Origin: Chromatiaceae bacterium
GTDB taxonomy: Bacteria; Pseudomonadota; Gammaproteobacteria; Chromatiales; Chromatiaceae
Assembly (NCBI GenBank): GCA_025458165.1
Contig: JALOTB010000039.1
Location: forward strand, 1-33,216
Direction: 5' to 3'
Length of the DNA: 33,216 nucleotides
Shown here: piece after piece, positions 1 through 7,277 of the stretch
How the letters are laid out: the number at the start of each line of letters is the position of its first letter
How positions within the stretch are numbered: position 1 is the first letter of the stretch
The notes under the pieces: model-generated
Databases searched by the model: none
What the model saw: only the letters and a program-made list of their open reading frames with translations
What the model was told of the DNA's origin: nothing
Translations under genes and position numbers: made by a program

Positions 1-4
1 AACC

Positions 5-859
5 ATGACCACGATGGCGGACCGTGACGGCCTGATCTGGCTCGACGGGGAGCTGGTGCCCTGGCGCGAGGCCAAGACCCACGTCCTCACCCACACCCTG
101 CACTACGGGATGGGGGTCTTCGAGGGTGTGCGCGCCTACCGCACGCAGAAGGGCACGGCCATCTTTCGGCTGCGCGAGCACACCGACCGCCTGTTCAACT
201 CCGCCCATATCCTCGGGATGCGCATCCCCTGGGACCGCGAGACCCTAAACCAGGCGCAGTGCACGGTAGTGCGCGAGAACGGCCTGGAGTCGGCCTACAT
301 CCGCCCGATGTGCTTCTACGGCGCTGAGGGCATGGGGTTGCGCGCGGACAACCTCAACGTCCATGCCGTCGTCGCCGCCTGGTCCTGGGGGGCCTATCTC
401 GGCGAGGACAACATGCGCAACGGCATCCGGGTGCGGGACTCTATGCTCGCCCTGCAGGAGGCCCTGCGCGACGGCTACGACGAGGCCTTGCTGCTCGACG
501 CCGAGGGCTATGTGATGGAGGGCAGCGGCGAGAACATCTTCGTCGTGCGCGAGGGGGTGATCTACACCCCAGACCTGACCTCCGCCCTCGACGGTATCAC
601 CCGCAAGACGGTCTTCACCCTCGCCACCGAGCTCGGCATCCCGGTGCTCGAGAAGCGCATCACCCGCGACGAGGTCTACATCGCCGACGAGGCCTTCTTC
701 ACCGGCACCGCCGCCGAGGTGACCCCGATCCGCGAGGTCGACGGGCGCCGCATCGGCAGCGGAACCCGCGGTCCCATCACCGAACGTCTCCAGAGCCTCT
801 ACTTCGACCAGGTCCACGGGCGCCGCGATGAGCACGCGGAGTGGCTGACGTTGGTGTGA
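5..859 (+). CDS. ilvE: Branched-chain amino-acid aminotransferase with internal in-frame deletion
   Basis: Fold-type IV PLP aminotransferase of the IlvE family, which transfers amino groups between glutamate and the keto acids of Leu, Ile and Val in the cytoplasm. Seen: N-terminal block with HTLHYGMGVFEGVRAY (about residues 30-45), SAYIRPMCFYGAEGMG (97-111), WGAYLG (128-133), EGSGENIF (172-179), DGITRKT (196-202) and FFTGTAAEVTPIREVDG (231-247). The protein is 284 residues, whereas the family is about 305-310. The shortfall lies in one place: GIRVR (140-144) is followed directly by DSMLALQEAL (145-154). Family members have about 23 residues between these blocks, including the AKAxGNY motif whose lysine (Lys160 in the E. 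coli precursor) forms the PLP Schiff base. The frame stays open, so a 69-base in-frame loss near base 437 fits. The product should fold poorly or be inactive. The start could also be the ATG at base 14; upstream sequence is cut off by the window edge. Confidence 0.93.
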   Translation: MTTMADRDGLIWLDGELVPWREAKTHVLTHTLHYGMGVFEGVRAYRTQKGTAIFRLREHTDRLFNSAHILGMRIPWDRETLNQAQCTVVRENGLESAYIRPMCFYGAEGMGLRADNLNVHAVVAAWSWGAYLGEDNMRNGIRVRDSMLALQEALRDGYDEALLLDAEGYVMEGSGENIFVVREGVIYTPDLTSALDGITRKTVFTLATELGIPVLEKRITRDEVYIADEAFFTGTAAEVTPIREVDGRRIGSGTRGPITERLQSLYFDQVHGRRDEHAEWLTLV

Positions 860-865
860 CGCTTT

Positions 866-886
866 GGGATTTCGGATTTGGGATTG
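866..886 (+). repeat. Short intergenic repeat, copy 1 (GGATTTGGGATTG core)
   Basis: Just behind the ilvE stop lies GGGATTTCGGATTTGGGATT, a string of near-identical GGGATTT/GGATTTG units of much lower GC than its surroundings. The 13-base core GGATTTGGGATTG recurs in inverted orientation at 19941-19953, next to the glcD stop. Two copies, both placed right behind a stop codon, suggest a dispersed intergenic repeat family. This rests on only two copies. Confidence 0.6.
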
Positions 887-1054
887 CCAAGTGCCTTAGG
901 GTCCGCCGTGTCGACCGGGCGGCCTAGCTGGGCCGCCGCCATTGGGCCGAGCGAGCAAGCCACGCACTCGCAAGCTCCTGTCAGATTGGTGTTTATTGGC
1001 GTTCAGTTGCGGCTAGCCTTCCCCTCTAGCCTGCACAGTCGAGGTAGCAAAGCA

Positions 1055-1246
1055 ATGGCAGAGACCGCTGAAAAACCCGCCGTCGCCCAGGGCGCCATCG
1101 TCGTCAGCCGCCAGGACCTGCCGCTCTCCTGCCCGCGCCCCCAGGACGTGCTCTGGAACATGCACCCGCGCGTGTTCCTCCCAATCGAGAAGACCGGCGA
1201 GGCGATCTGCCCCTACTGCGGGGCGCGCTACCGCCTGGAGGGCTGA
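1055..1246 (+). CDS. Zinc-finger CHCC domain protein
   Basis: A 63-residue protein of the zf-CHCC family (PF10276), related to the zinc-binding domain of mitochondrial complex I subunit NDUFS6. Seen: Cys26, His37, Cys52 and Cys55, with the pattern ICPYCGARYRLEG at the C-terminus, which is the family hallmark; these four residues should bind one zinc ion. The start chosen is ATG 1055, with GAGG about ten bases upstream; the same frame stays open back to 878 but the extra part has no family similarity. From memory, this small protein often follows ilvE in gammaproteobacteria, which fits its position 195 bases behind ilvE on the same strand. Its exact cellular role is not established. Confidence 0.9.
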   Translation: MAETAEKPAVAQGAIVVSRQDLPLSCPRPQDVLWNMHPRVFLPIEKTGEAICPYCGARYRLEG

Positions 1247-1270
1247 GGCAGGCCCGTCGGAGCGGCACTC

Positions 1271-1287
1271 GGCGCGGCGCCCGCGCC
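1271..1287. terminator. Possible hairpin between convergent genes
   Basis: GGCGCGG pairs with CCGCGCC around a 3-base loop (7 bp stem, all G-C). It lies between the convergent zinc-finger gene and sulfotransferase gene and could end transcription from both sides. There is no T-run on either side and such stems are common in GC-rich DNA, so the call is weak. Confidence 0.3.
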
Positions 1288-1329
1288 ACGAGACCAGCGC
1301 GCCTACCTTGACCCACCCCCGTTGGCGGG

Positions 1330-1992
1330 CTAATCCGGGTCGAATCCGTAGCCCAAGAGCTCGATGTCGCGGGCAAAGTGCCGGGCGACCAGCTCGGCGG
1401 TCTCGTCCGTGTAGTAGCCGCGGTAGTCCTTCTTGCGGTCGGTGGCGCGGCGCTCGTGGGGCAGCGCGCGCGGTGCGATACCGATGCGCTGGCAGACAGT
1501 CGCGAAGTCCTCACCCAGCCGCTCGTAGCGGCCGATGAAATCGACGACCACCGCGCCGTGCAGGTCGATGAGATAGTCGCTCTGCCGCTCGATCGACGTG
1601 TCCACGTGGTACTGGTAGGGGCGCTCGGGGTCGAGCTTCCAGCGCAGGAAGCCCTCGAAGTCCTCGTGTCCTCCCAGGTATTGCGGCCGTTCCCGGCGGA
1701 TGTGGTGGAAGGAGCTCACCTGCAGGTCCCAGGGGTTGCGCACGAAGGCGAACTTGAAGAGCTGATCGAAGAACTCCTTGGGTAGCAGCTCCTTGGCGGC
1801 CACGATCTTGGCGTGGCGAGGCAGCTTGGTGGCGATGCGGTGCCCGGCCAGGTGGCTCATACGGCTGCATAGGAACATCGGCAGGTACCAGGGGTCGAGC
1901 CAGCGCAGGCCCTGGAGCGCGGCGCGCACGCTGGTGCCGCCCGTCTTGGCGATGTGGACGAAGAGGAAGCGGTACTTGAGCGAGAGGAGCAT
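1330..1992 (-). CDS. Sulfotransferase family 2 protein
   Basis: A 220-residue cytosolic sulfotransferase-like protein (Sulfotransfer_2 type), predicted to move sulfate from PAPS to a carbohydrate or other surface molecule. Seen: the 5'-phosphosulfate loop FVHIAKTGGTSVR at residues 11-23, the 3'-phosphate site FAFVRNPWDLQVSSF at 81-95 (Arg85, Ser93/Ser94), and the family's C-terminal block DRKKDYRGYYTDETAELVAR at 185-204, ending in the typical IELLGYGF. Length is normal for compact bacterial members. The ATG has AGGA about ten bases upstream. It sits 34 bases behind the DUF4124 protein on the same strand and may share its transcript. The acceptor substrate cannot be read from the sequence; polysaccharide modification is an inference. 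Confidence 0.88.
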   Translation of the reverse strand: MLLSLKYRFLFVHIAKTGGTSVRAALQGLRWLDPWYLPMFLCSRMSHLAGHRIATKLPRHAKIVAAKELLPKEFFDQLFKFAFVRNPWDLQVSSFHHIRRERPQYLGGHEDFEGFLRWKLDPERPYQYHVDTSIERQSDYLIDLHGAVVVDFIGRYERLGEDFATVCQRIGIAPRALPHERRATDRKKDYRGYYTDETAELVARHFARDIELLGYGFDPD

Positions 1993-2026
1993 GGACGCGG
2001 GTCCTAGCGCAGGGTGCGGCCGGCCA

Positions 2027-3133
2027 TCAGCGGCAGGCGCCGGGGAGCCGCTGGCGGATCAGGATGGCGGGGATCGCCCGGCCCTGAGCGGCCCCACCTT
2101 CGCCTCGCGTCGAGGCGATGCCGATGACCCGTCCGGCCTCGTCGATCACCGCGGCGCCACCCTGCCCGGGGAGCGGCTCGGCGTCGGTCAGTAGCTCATG
2201 CCGGTTGACCTGCGTGAGCGTCCCCGAGGTGACGGCGTCTTGCAGACCGATCGCGCGGCCGACCACGAAGACGCGCAGGCCCTCGGCCAAGCCGGCCTCG
2301 GGATCGAGCGCGAGGCTCGGCGTACGGTAGCCGTCGAGCCGCAGGAGCGCGACACCGAGCTCGGCGTCCTCCTCGACCACCCGAGCGCTGAGCGCGGTCC
2401 CATCCTTGAGGTACAGATCCAGCTTGGTGACGCCCGCCTCGCTGAGGGGCGCCCCGCCGGGTGAGACCGCGCCGACCCCCAGCTCATCCGCCAGGGTCGC
2501 AAGCTCCTGCTCCCGCGCGACCAACGCCTCGCGCTCGGCCTGGTAACGGGCATCGAGCTCGGCGTGACTGGCCTCGGCCCAGGCGCGGGCGGTCGCGTCC
2601 TCGGCGTTCTTGAGCACCCGCTCGTAGCCCTCTAGGTCCTTTTCCATGGCCGCGAGCCGATCGCGCGCCGCCTTGACCTCCTCCTCCAGCCCAACCAACT
2701 CGGCACTCGGGGCGGGTGAGGTGCCGAGAACGTCACGGCCGCCCTGGAGCAACCGCCGCTCGGTGAGGATGTCGCCGCGCGCATTGCAGAAGAACCCTGA
2801 GCCGGTGCCACCGGGCCCACGCACGGCGACCACCGCGAGGCTCGCCTGCGCGACCGGGGTGATGGCGTCGAAGGCGGCCTCCAGGCGCGCCGCAAGATCG
2901 TCGGCTGCGCGCGGCGAGGGGCCGTCGCGGCGGCTCCCGGTCTTGATGTCCGGGATGATGTCGGCGGCGACGCCCGCCGGCGGCTCGTCGGTGAAATGCC
3001 AATTGCCGTAGACGTCCTGGTAACGATAGATGTCCGCCGCTACGACCGACCCGGACAGGGCGAGCAGCACCGCGGCGAGGGCGGGCGCACCAGCCCGGGC
3101 GCTTCTCGATGCGAGGTCCTCGCGGTTCCCCAT
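2027..3133 (-). CDS. Exported DUF4124 protein with degenerate trypsin-like domain
   Basis: 368 residues. Residues 1-33 look like a signal peptide (Arg-containing start, LAAVLLALSGSVVAA). A DUF4124 motif follows (IYRYQDVYGNWHFTDEPP, 35-52), then a trypsin-like S1C-type fold starting at SLAVVAVRGPGGTGSGFF (98-115) and ending with GQGGAAVIDEAGRVIGIAS (323-341). The protease triad is missing: the usual TNxH is TERR (124-127), the usual Asp position in DLALL reads GVALL (260-264), and the usual GNSGGP reads GQGGAA (323-328). A strongly charged coiled coil (about 146-215) is inserted between the would-be His and Asp segments. So this is probably a periplasmic pseudoprotease acting as a binding or scaffold protein. 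A GGAG/CAGGAA site precedes the ATG. It lies upstream of the sulfotransferase. Function is unknown. Confidence 0.8.
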   Translation of the reverse strand: MGNREDLASRSARAGAPALAAVLLALSGSVVAADIYRYQDVYGNWHFTDEPPAGVAADIIPDIKTGSRRDGPSPRAADDLAARLEAAFDAITPVAQASLAVVAVRGPGGTGSGFFCNARGDILTERRLLQGGRDVLGTSPAPSAELVGLEEEVKAARDRLAAMEKDLEGYERVLKNAEDATARAWAEASHAELDARYQAEREALVAREQELATLADELGVGAVSPGGAPLSEAGVTKLDLYLKDGTALSARVVEEDAELGVALLRLDGYRTPSLALDPEAGLAEGLRVFVVGRAIGLQDAVTSGTLTQVNRHELLTDAEPLPGQGGAAVIDEAGRVIGIASTRGEGGAAQGRAIPAILIRQRLPGACR

Positions 3134-3331
3134 GGCGTTCCTGCTCTCCTCGTGATTGGCTGTGCGGACAGGTCAGCGGTGCCTTACGCGGTCTTCCCCA
3201 GGAAAACCCGGGTGGCAGGATAGGGTCTCTCTGGGCAAAATGAGAAGCGGCAAGTTGGCGCCGTCGCCCGCCGGCCTCGGCGGCTCGTTTATCCTGGGCG
3301 AGGTCGCCCCGTACCTGAGCGACACGAGACC

Positions 3332-4042
3332 ATGATCCCGAGCCTCAGCCTACTACCGAGTACGCCCGCCGCCCCCTCGTCGATGCCGCGACGCAGGCCC
3401 CTGGCGGGTCTGGTCGCGGCCATACTGGTCGCCGCGCTCGCTGGTGACCCCGCGCTGGCGACCACCGCGAGCCCTGAGCTCGAGGTCCCTCCGCCCGGCA
3501 AGCTCAGCGCCGCTAACAAGCGCAGCCTGAAACCCATGATCGACGGCATCGCCAAGCAGCGCGGGGTCGATGCCGACCTGGTGCACGCCGTGATCGCAGC
3601 CGAGTCTGGCTATAACCCCAGGGCGGTCTCCCCCAAGGGCGCCATCGGTCTGATGCAGGTGATGCCCGCCACCGCGGCCGACTACGGCATCGCCTCGGTC
3701 GACGACCTGTTCGACCCCAAGACCAACGTCGACGTCGGCACCCGCCATTTGAAGCGCCTGCTCGGCAAGTACGGCAGCATCCGGCAGGCGGTCGCCGCGT
3801 ACAACGCCGGCGAGGGCGCGCTGGAGCGCAACAACGCCGCCGTCGCCTATCCCGAGACGCGGCGTTATCAGGTCCACGTGTTCAATCACTATTGGCGCAA
3901 CAAGGGGAAGGAGCCGCACAAGCTGCGCCAGCTCGGTCTCGCCCCGCTGGTGATCCAGTCCACCTTCCGCAACCTCGACCCAGGGCTGCACAAGGTCGGC
4001 CCGAACAGCAAGCCAATGTTCGTGCTGGAGCCGAAGCAGTAG
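3332..4042 (+). CDS. Lytic murein transglycosylase, SLT domain
   Basis: 236 residues. It cuts the MurNAc-GlcNAc bond of peptidoglycan with 1,6-anhydro ring formation, in the periplasm. Seen: a signal peptide, most naturally read from Met18 (MPRRRPLAGLVAAILVAALA), so translation may start at base 3383 instead of 3332. The SLT goose-lysozyme-like domain spans about residues 66-180, with catalytic Glu91 in IAAESGYNPRAVSPKGAIG (88-106), then LMQVMPATA (107-115), and VAAYNAGEGALE further on. The downstream tail of about 55 residues has no recognised domain. The size fits stand-alone SLT proteins such as the Slt/MltC-related exolytic enzymes without a lipobox. It is convergent with phbB, so the two are unlikely to share regulation. 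Confidence 0.9.
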   Translation: MIPSLSLLPSTPAAPSSMPRRRPLAGLVAAILVAALAGDPALATTASPELEVPPPGKLSAANKRSLKPMIDGIAKQRGVDADLVHAVIAAESGYNPRAVSPKGAIGLMQVMPATAADYGIASVDDLFDPKTNVDVGTRHLKRLLGKYGSIRQAVAAYNAGEGALERNNAAVAYPETRRYQVHVFNHYWRNKGKEPHKLRQLGLAPLVIQSTFRNLDPGLHKVGPNSKPMFVLEPKQ

Positions 4043-4055
4043 CACGAGCAGGCGG

Positions 4056-4077
4056 GGCGCCGCGCGGGGGCGGCGCC
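4056..4077. terminator. Hairpin between convergent transglycosylase and phbB
   Basis: GGCGCCGC (4056-4063) pairs perfectly with GCGGCGCC (4070-4077) around a 6-base loop, inside the 49-base gap between two convergent stop codons. Position and symmetry suit a two-way terminator. No T-run follows on either strand, so the evidence is the stem and its location only. Confidence 0.4.
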
Positions 4078-4091
4078 ACCGCCGCGACCGC

Positions 4092-4814
4092 TCAATACAT
4101 GTGCTGCCCGCCGTTGACCGAGACGGTCGACCCGGTGATGAAGCCGGCCTCGTCGGCGACCAGGAAGAGCACGGTGCGGGCGATGTCCTCGGGCTTGCCG
4201 AGGCGCCCCACCGGGATGCGGGCGATGATCTTCTCCAGCACCTGCGGCGGCACCGCGCGCACCATGTCGGTGTCGACATAGCCGGGGGCTATGGCGTTTA
4301 CGGTGATCCCCTTGGCCGCCCCCTCCTGCGCCAGGGCCTTGGTGAACCCGTGGATGCCGGACTTGGCGGCGGCGTAGTTGACCTGTCCGTACTGCCCCGC
4401 CTGGCCGTTGATCGAGCCGATGTTCACGATGCGCCCGAAGCCGCGCTCGCGCATGCCGTCGATCACCGCCCGGCAGGTGTTGAAGCAGGAGGTGAGGTTG
4501 GTGTGGATCACCTGCTCCCACTGCTGGTAGCTCATCTTGTGCATGGTGCTGTCGCGGGTGATACCCGCGTTGTTGACCAGCACCTCGACGGCGCCGACCT
4601 CGCGCTCGATCTGGGTGATGCCCGCCGCCACGGCATCGAAGTCGCTGACGTCGAACTTGTACGCCGGCACCCCGGTGCGGGCCGAGAACTCCTGGGCCGC
4701 CGCGTCGTTGCCCCCGTAGTTGGCGACCACGCGGTAGCCGGCGCCCTGCAGCGCGACGCAGATCGCCTCACCAATGCCCCGGGTACCCCCGGTGACCAAT
4801 GCCACTCTCCCCAT
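4092..4814 (-). CDS. phbB: Acetoacetyl-CoA reductase
   Basis: 240-residue short-chain dehydrogenase that reduces acetoacetyl-CoA to (R)-3-hydroxybutyryl-CoA with NADPH, the second step of polyhydroxybutyrate synthesis. Seen: the cofactor motif VTGGTRGIGEAI (7-18), NNAG (81-84), the catalytic Ser134, Tyr147 and Lys151 in NIGSINGQ...NYAAAKSG, PGYVDTDMV, and the C-terminal NGGQHMY typical of PhaB/PhbB. Length matches the family (about 246). The start is the ATG at 4814 with GGGGAGG seven bases upstream; an in-frame ATG at 4955 would add 47 residues without similarity. No phbA or phbC lies next to it. It is transcribed away from the two-component system at 5061, sharing a 246-base upstream region with it. 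Confidence 0.94.
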   Translation of the reverse strand: MGRVALVTGGTRGIGEAICVALQGAGYRVVANYGGNDAAAQEFSARTGVPAYKFDVSDFDAVAAGITQIEREVGAVEVLVNNAGITRDSTMHKMSYQQWEQVIHTNLTSCFNTCRAVIDGMRERGFGRIVNIGSINGQAGQYGQVNYAAAKSGIHGFTKALAQEGAAKGITVNAIAPGYVDTDMVRAVPPQVLEKIIARIPVGRLGKPEDIARTVLFLVADEAGFITGSTVSVNGGQHMY

Positions 4815-5060
4815 AGCGAACCTCCCCAAGCGGTTGTTTGGTGTTGCCGAAGACCGGGCGCGAGAGCCACTGCCCGCGGTCCCGCATCCCGGGCGCAAGT
4901 GTAATGCGAGAGGGAGCGGACACGCCCCCGTGACGCGCGCGGGATCTACGGTCATCCGACGTGTCTGTGCCTCGCGGGGTGATCCAAAATGCGCTGGTCT
5001 AGGTTATGTTTACGTCGGTTGGGATGGTTCTAGATCACGATAAAGATAAGGTGCCACAGC

Positions 5061-5729
5061 ATGCGCGTCCTGATCGTTGAAGACGACCCCTTACTCGGAA
5101 AAAGCGTTCAGGCTGGCCTCGCCCAGGACGGCTATGTCGCCGACTGGGTGCGCGACGCCGACTCCGCCGAGCACGGCCTGGGGGTCGAGCATTTCGACCT
5201 CGTGGTGCTGGACCTCGGGCTGCCCCAGCGCGACGGGCTCACGCTCCTCAAGGACCTGCGACGGGGCGGTAGCTGCGTTCCCGTCCTGATTCTCACCGCA
5301 CGCGACGCCCTATCCGATCGGATCGAGGGGCTGGACGCCGGCGCCGACGACTACCTGGTCAAACCCTTCGACCTCGCCGAGCTCTGCGCACGCATCCGCG
5401 CCCTGGTGCGGCGCAGCCGGGGTCGCCCGGCGCCCACGCTGCAGGCGGGCGACCTGGCACTGGACACCACCCAGCGCCGGGCGACCCTGCGGCGGCGGGC
5501 GCTGCTGCTCTCGCCCAAGGAATACGCGGTGCTCGAGATCCTGGCAGGCAACCCCGACCAGGTCGTCCCGCGCACCCGACTGCAGTCGTCGGTCTACGGC
5601 TGGGAGGGGGATGTCGACAGCAACGCCCTCGAGGTGCACGTCCACAATCTGCGCCGCAAGCTGGGCAAGGACCGCATCCTCACGGTACGGGGCGTCGGCT
5701 ATCGGCTGGTGTCCTCGGCGCATCGATGA
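5061..5729 (+). CDS. OmpR-family response regulator
   Basis: 222-residue DNA-binding response regulator. Seen: receiver domain (1-115) with the acidic pair Glu7-Asp8-Asp9, phosphoacceptor Asp51 in VVLDLGLPQRDG, the switch Thr in LILTARD, and Lys in DYLVKPFD. A winged-helix DNA-binding domain (about 127-218) follows, with LSPKEYAVLEIL and LEVHVHNLRRKLG...VRGVGYRL. The pattern is closest to the QseB/PmrA/TctD group. It overlaps the following histidine kinase by 4 bases (ATGA), so the two are co-translated partners. The signal and target genes cannot be read from the sequence; the divergent phbB is the nearest candidate only by position. Confidence 0.94.
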   Translation: MRVLIVEDDPLLGKSVQAGLAQDGYVADWVRDADSAEHGLGVEHFDLVVLDLGLPQRDGLTLLKDLRRGGSCVPVLILTARDALSDRIEGLDAGADDYLVKPFDLAELCARIRALVRRSRGRPAPTLQAGDLALDTTQRRATLRRRALLLSPKEYAVLEILAGNPDQVVPRTRLQSSVYGWEGDVDSNALEVHVHNLRRKLGKDRILTVRGVGYRLVSSAHR

Positions 5730-7084
5730 GGTCGATTCGCCAGCGCTTATTGATCCTGCTCTTCGCGGCCTGGACCACCATCTGGCTGGCGGTGGCGCTG
5801 ATCACACTCGAACGGTCTCACCATGAGATCGCCGAGTTCTTCGACGCCGAGCTCGCGCAGACCGCGCAGATGCTGCTGGAGATCCACACCGGGGGCATGC
5901 TGCCGGACCTCGTGCGCGAGCCGCTTGAGCCGCCCACTGCGGTCGCGCACCCCTACGATCACCGCATTGCCTTCCAGCTCTGCCGGGGGGGGGCGATGAT
6001 CGCCCGCTGCTGCGGCGCGCCGGAGAAGGCGCTGGCGGAGATCGCAGGGTTCTCGGACCAGGACGTCGCCGGCGCGCGCTGGCGGGTCTTCGGTCTGCCC
6101 ACCGCCACACCCGACGAGATGCTCTTCGTGGGCCAGAGCTATGCCATCCGCGACGAGCTGATCGGGTTCCTGACCACCCAGGCGCTGCAGCCTGCGCTCT
6201 GGTCGCTCCCGCTCAGCCTGCTGTTGATCTGGTTCGCCGTAACCGACGGGCTGCGCCCGCTGGGGCGCTTGGCCCGCGACATCAAACGCCGCTCACCCCA
6301 GCAGTTGGCCGCGGTCGACACCGAGACCGTACCGAGCGAGATCCGGCCGCTGACCGACGCACTCAACGAACTGATGGGCCGCCTGCGAGAGACCCTCGCC
6401 GCGGAGCGCCGTTTCGCCGCCGATGCCTCCCACGAGCTGCGCACGCCGCTCGCGATCATCAAGACCAACGCACAGATCGCCCAGCGCAGCCGCGACCCGG
6501 GCGACCGCGAGGAGGCGCTCGACCGGCTGGCGCAGGGAGTGGATCGGGCCAATCATCTGGTCTCGCAGTTGCTGCTCCTCGCTCGCCTGCAGTCTGACGC
6601 GCTCACCGCGGAGGGTGAGACCGGGTCGCTGGCTGCGGCCGTGTCCCTGGTGGTGGAGGACCTACGCGCCGAGGCGCTCGCGAAGTCGTTGACCCTGGAC
6701 ACGGTCCTGCCCGAAGATGATGCGGCCCGCGTGGACGTACCCCCCGCGCTGATGGAGATCTTGGTTCAAAACCTGATCTCGAACGCGATCAAGTTCACCC
6801 CCGAGGCTGGGCGAGTGGAGGTGAGGGTCACACCGCATACCGATCGGGTCGTCCTGCAGGTCGCTGACACCGGCCCCGGTATCCCCGAGGCCGAGCGCGA
6901 ACGGGTATTCGGTCGCTTTCACCGCCTGGCCGGACAGGCCATCCCCGGCGCCGGGCTCGGACTCTCGATCGTGAAACGCATCTGCGACCTCTTCGGCGCC
7001 GAAATCGATCTGCATGCGGGTACGGACGGCCGCGGACTGCTCGCCGAGGTCCGTTTGCGGCGCCCCCCGCTCGACCTGCTCTGA
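5726..7084 (+). CDS. Sensor histidine kinase (QseC/PmrB-like)
   Basis: 452-residue membrane histidine kinase, partner of the response regulator that it overlaps by 4 bases. Seen: first membrane helix about 8-28, a periplasmic sensor region of about 125 residues (two-component N-terminal type) containing a CC pair at 95-96, second membrane helix about 156-174, HAMP linker to about 225, the phosphoacceptor His236 in FAADASHELRTPLAI, the ATPase N-box with Asn353 (NLISNAIKFTP), G1 box with Asp381 (VADTGPGIPE), and G2 box GAGLGLSIVKRI. All key residues are present, so it should be active. The codons for Arg87-Gly88-Gly89 lie in a run of nine G (5985-5993), a spot prone to slippage. The ligand is unknown. 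Confidence 0.93.
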   Translation: MRSIRQRLLILLFAAWTTIWLAVALITLERSHHEIAEFFDAELAQTAQMLLEIHTGGMLPDLVREPLEPPTAVAHPYDHRIAFQLCRGGAMIARCCGAPEKALAEIAGFSDQDVAGARWRVFGLPTATPDEMLFVGQSYAIRDELIGFLTTQALQPALWSLPLSLLLIWFAVTDGLRPLGRLARDIKRRSPQQLAAVDTETVPSEIRPLTDALNELMGRLRETLAAERRFAADASHELRTPLAIIKTNAQIAQRSRDPGDREEALDRLAQGVDRANHLVSQLLLLARLQSDALTAEGETGSLAAAVSLVVEDLRAEALAKSLTLDTVLPEDDAARVDVPPALMEILVQNLISNAIKFTPEAGRVEVRVTPHTDRVVLQVADTGPGIPEAERERVFGRFHRLAGQAIPGAGLGLSIVKRICDLFGAEIDLHAGTDGRGLLAEVRLRRPPLDLL

Positions 7085-7277
7085 CCATGCCCACCCCGGC
7101 CTCGCCCTCGAGCCGGGGCGAGCGCGACGCAAGCGCTTGGGGCGGATACAATCCAATCCGAGGACCCGGCCGCGCGACGGCACGCATCCGGCAGGTATGC
7201 GCCTCATGCGACCTGGCCTCAGCGGTGATCGCCAAAGCACCCGGCCCCCGCGCCTTCCTGGTAGAGGAGTCTGCCCC

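Noticed and set aside
7147..7152. TACAAT as a promoter of the SEC-C gene
   Set aside because: No -35 hexamer lies at 16-18 bases upstream.
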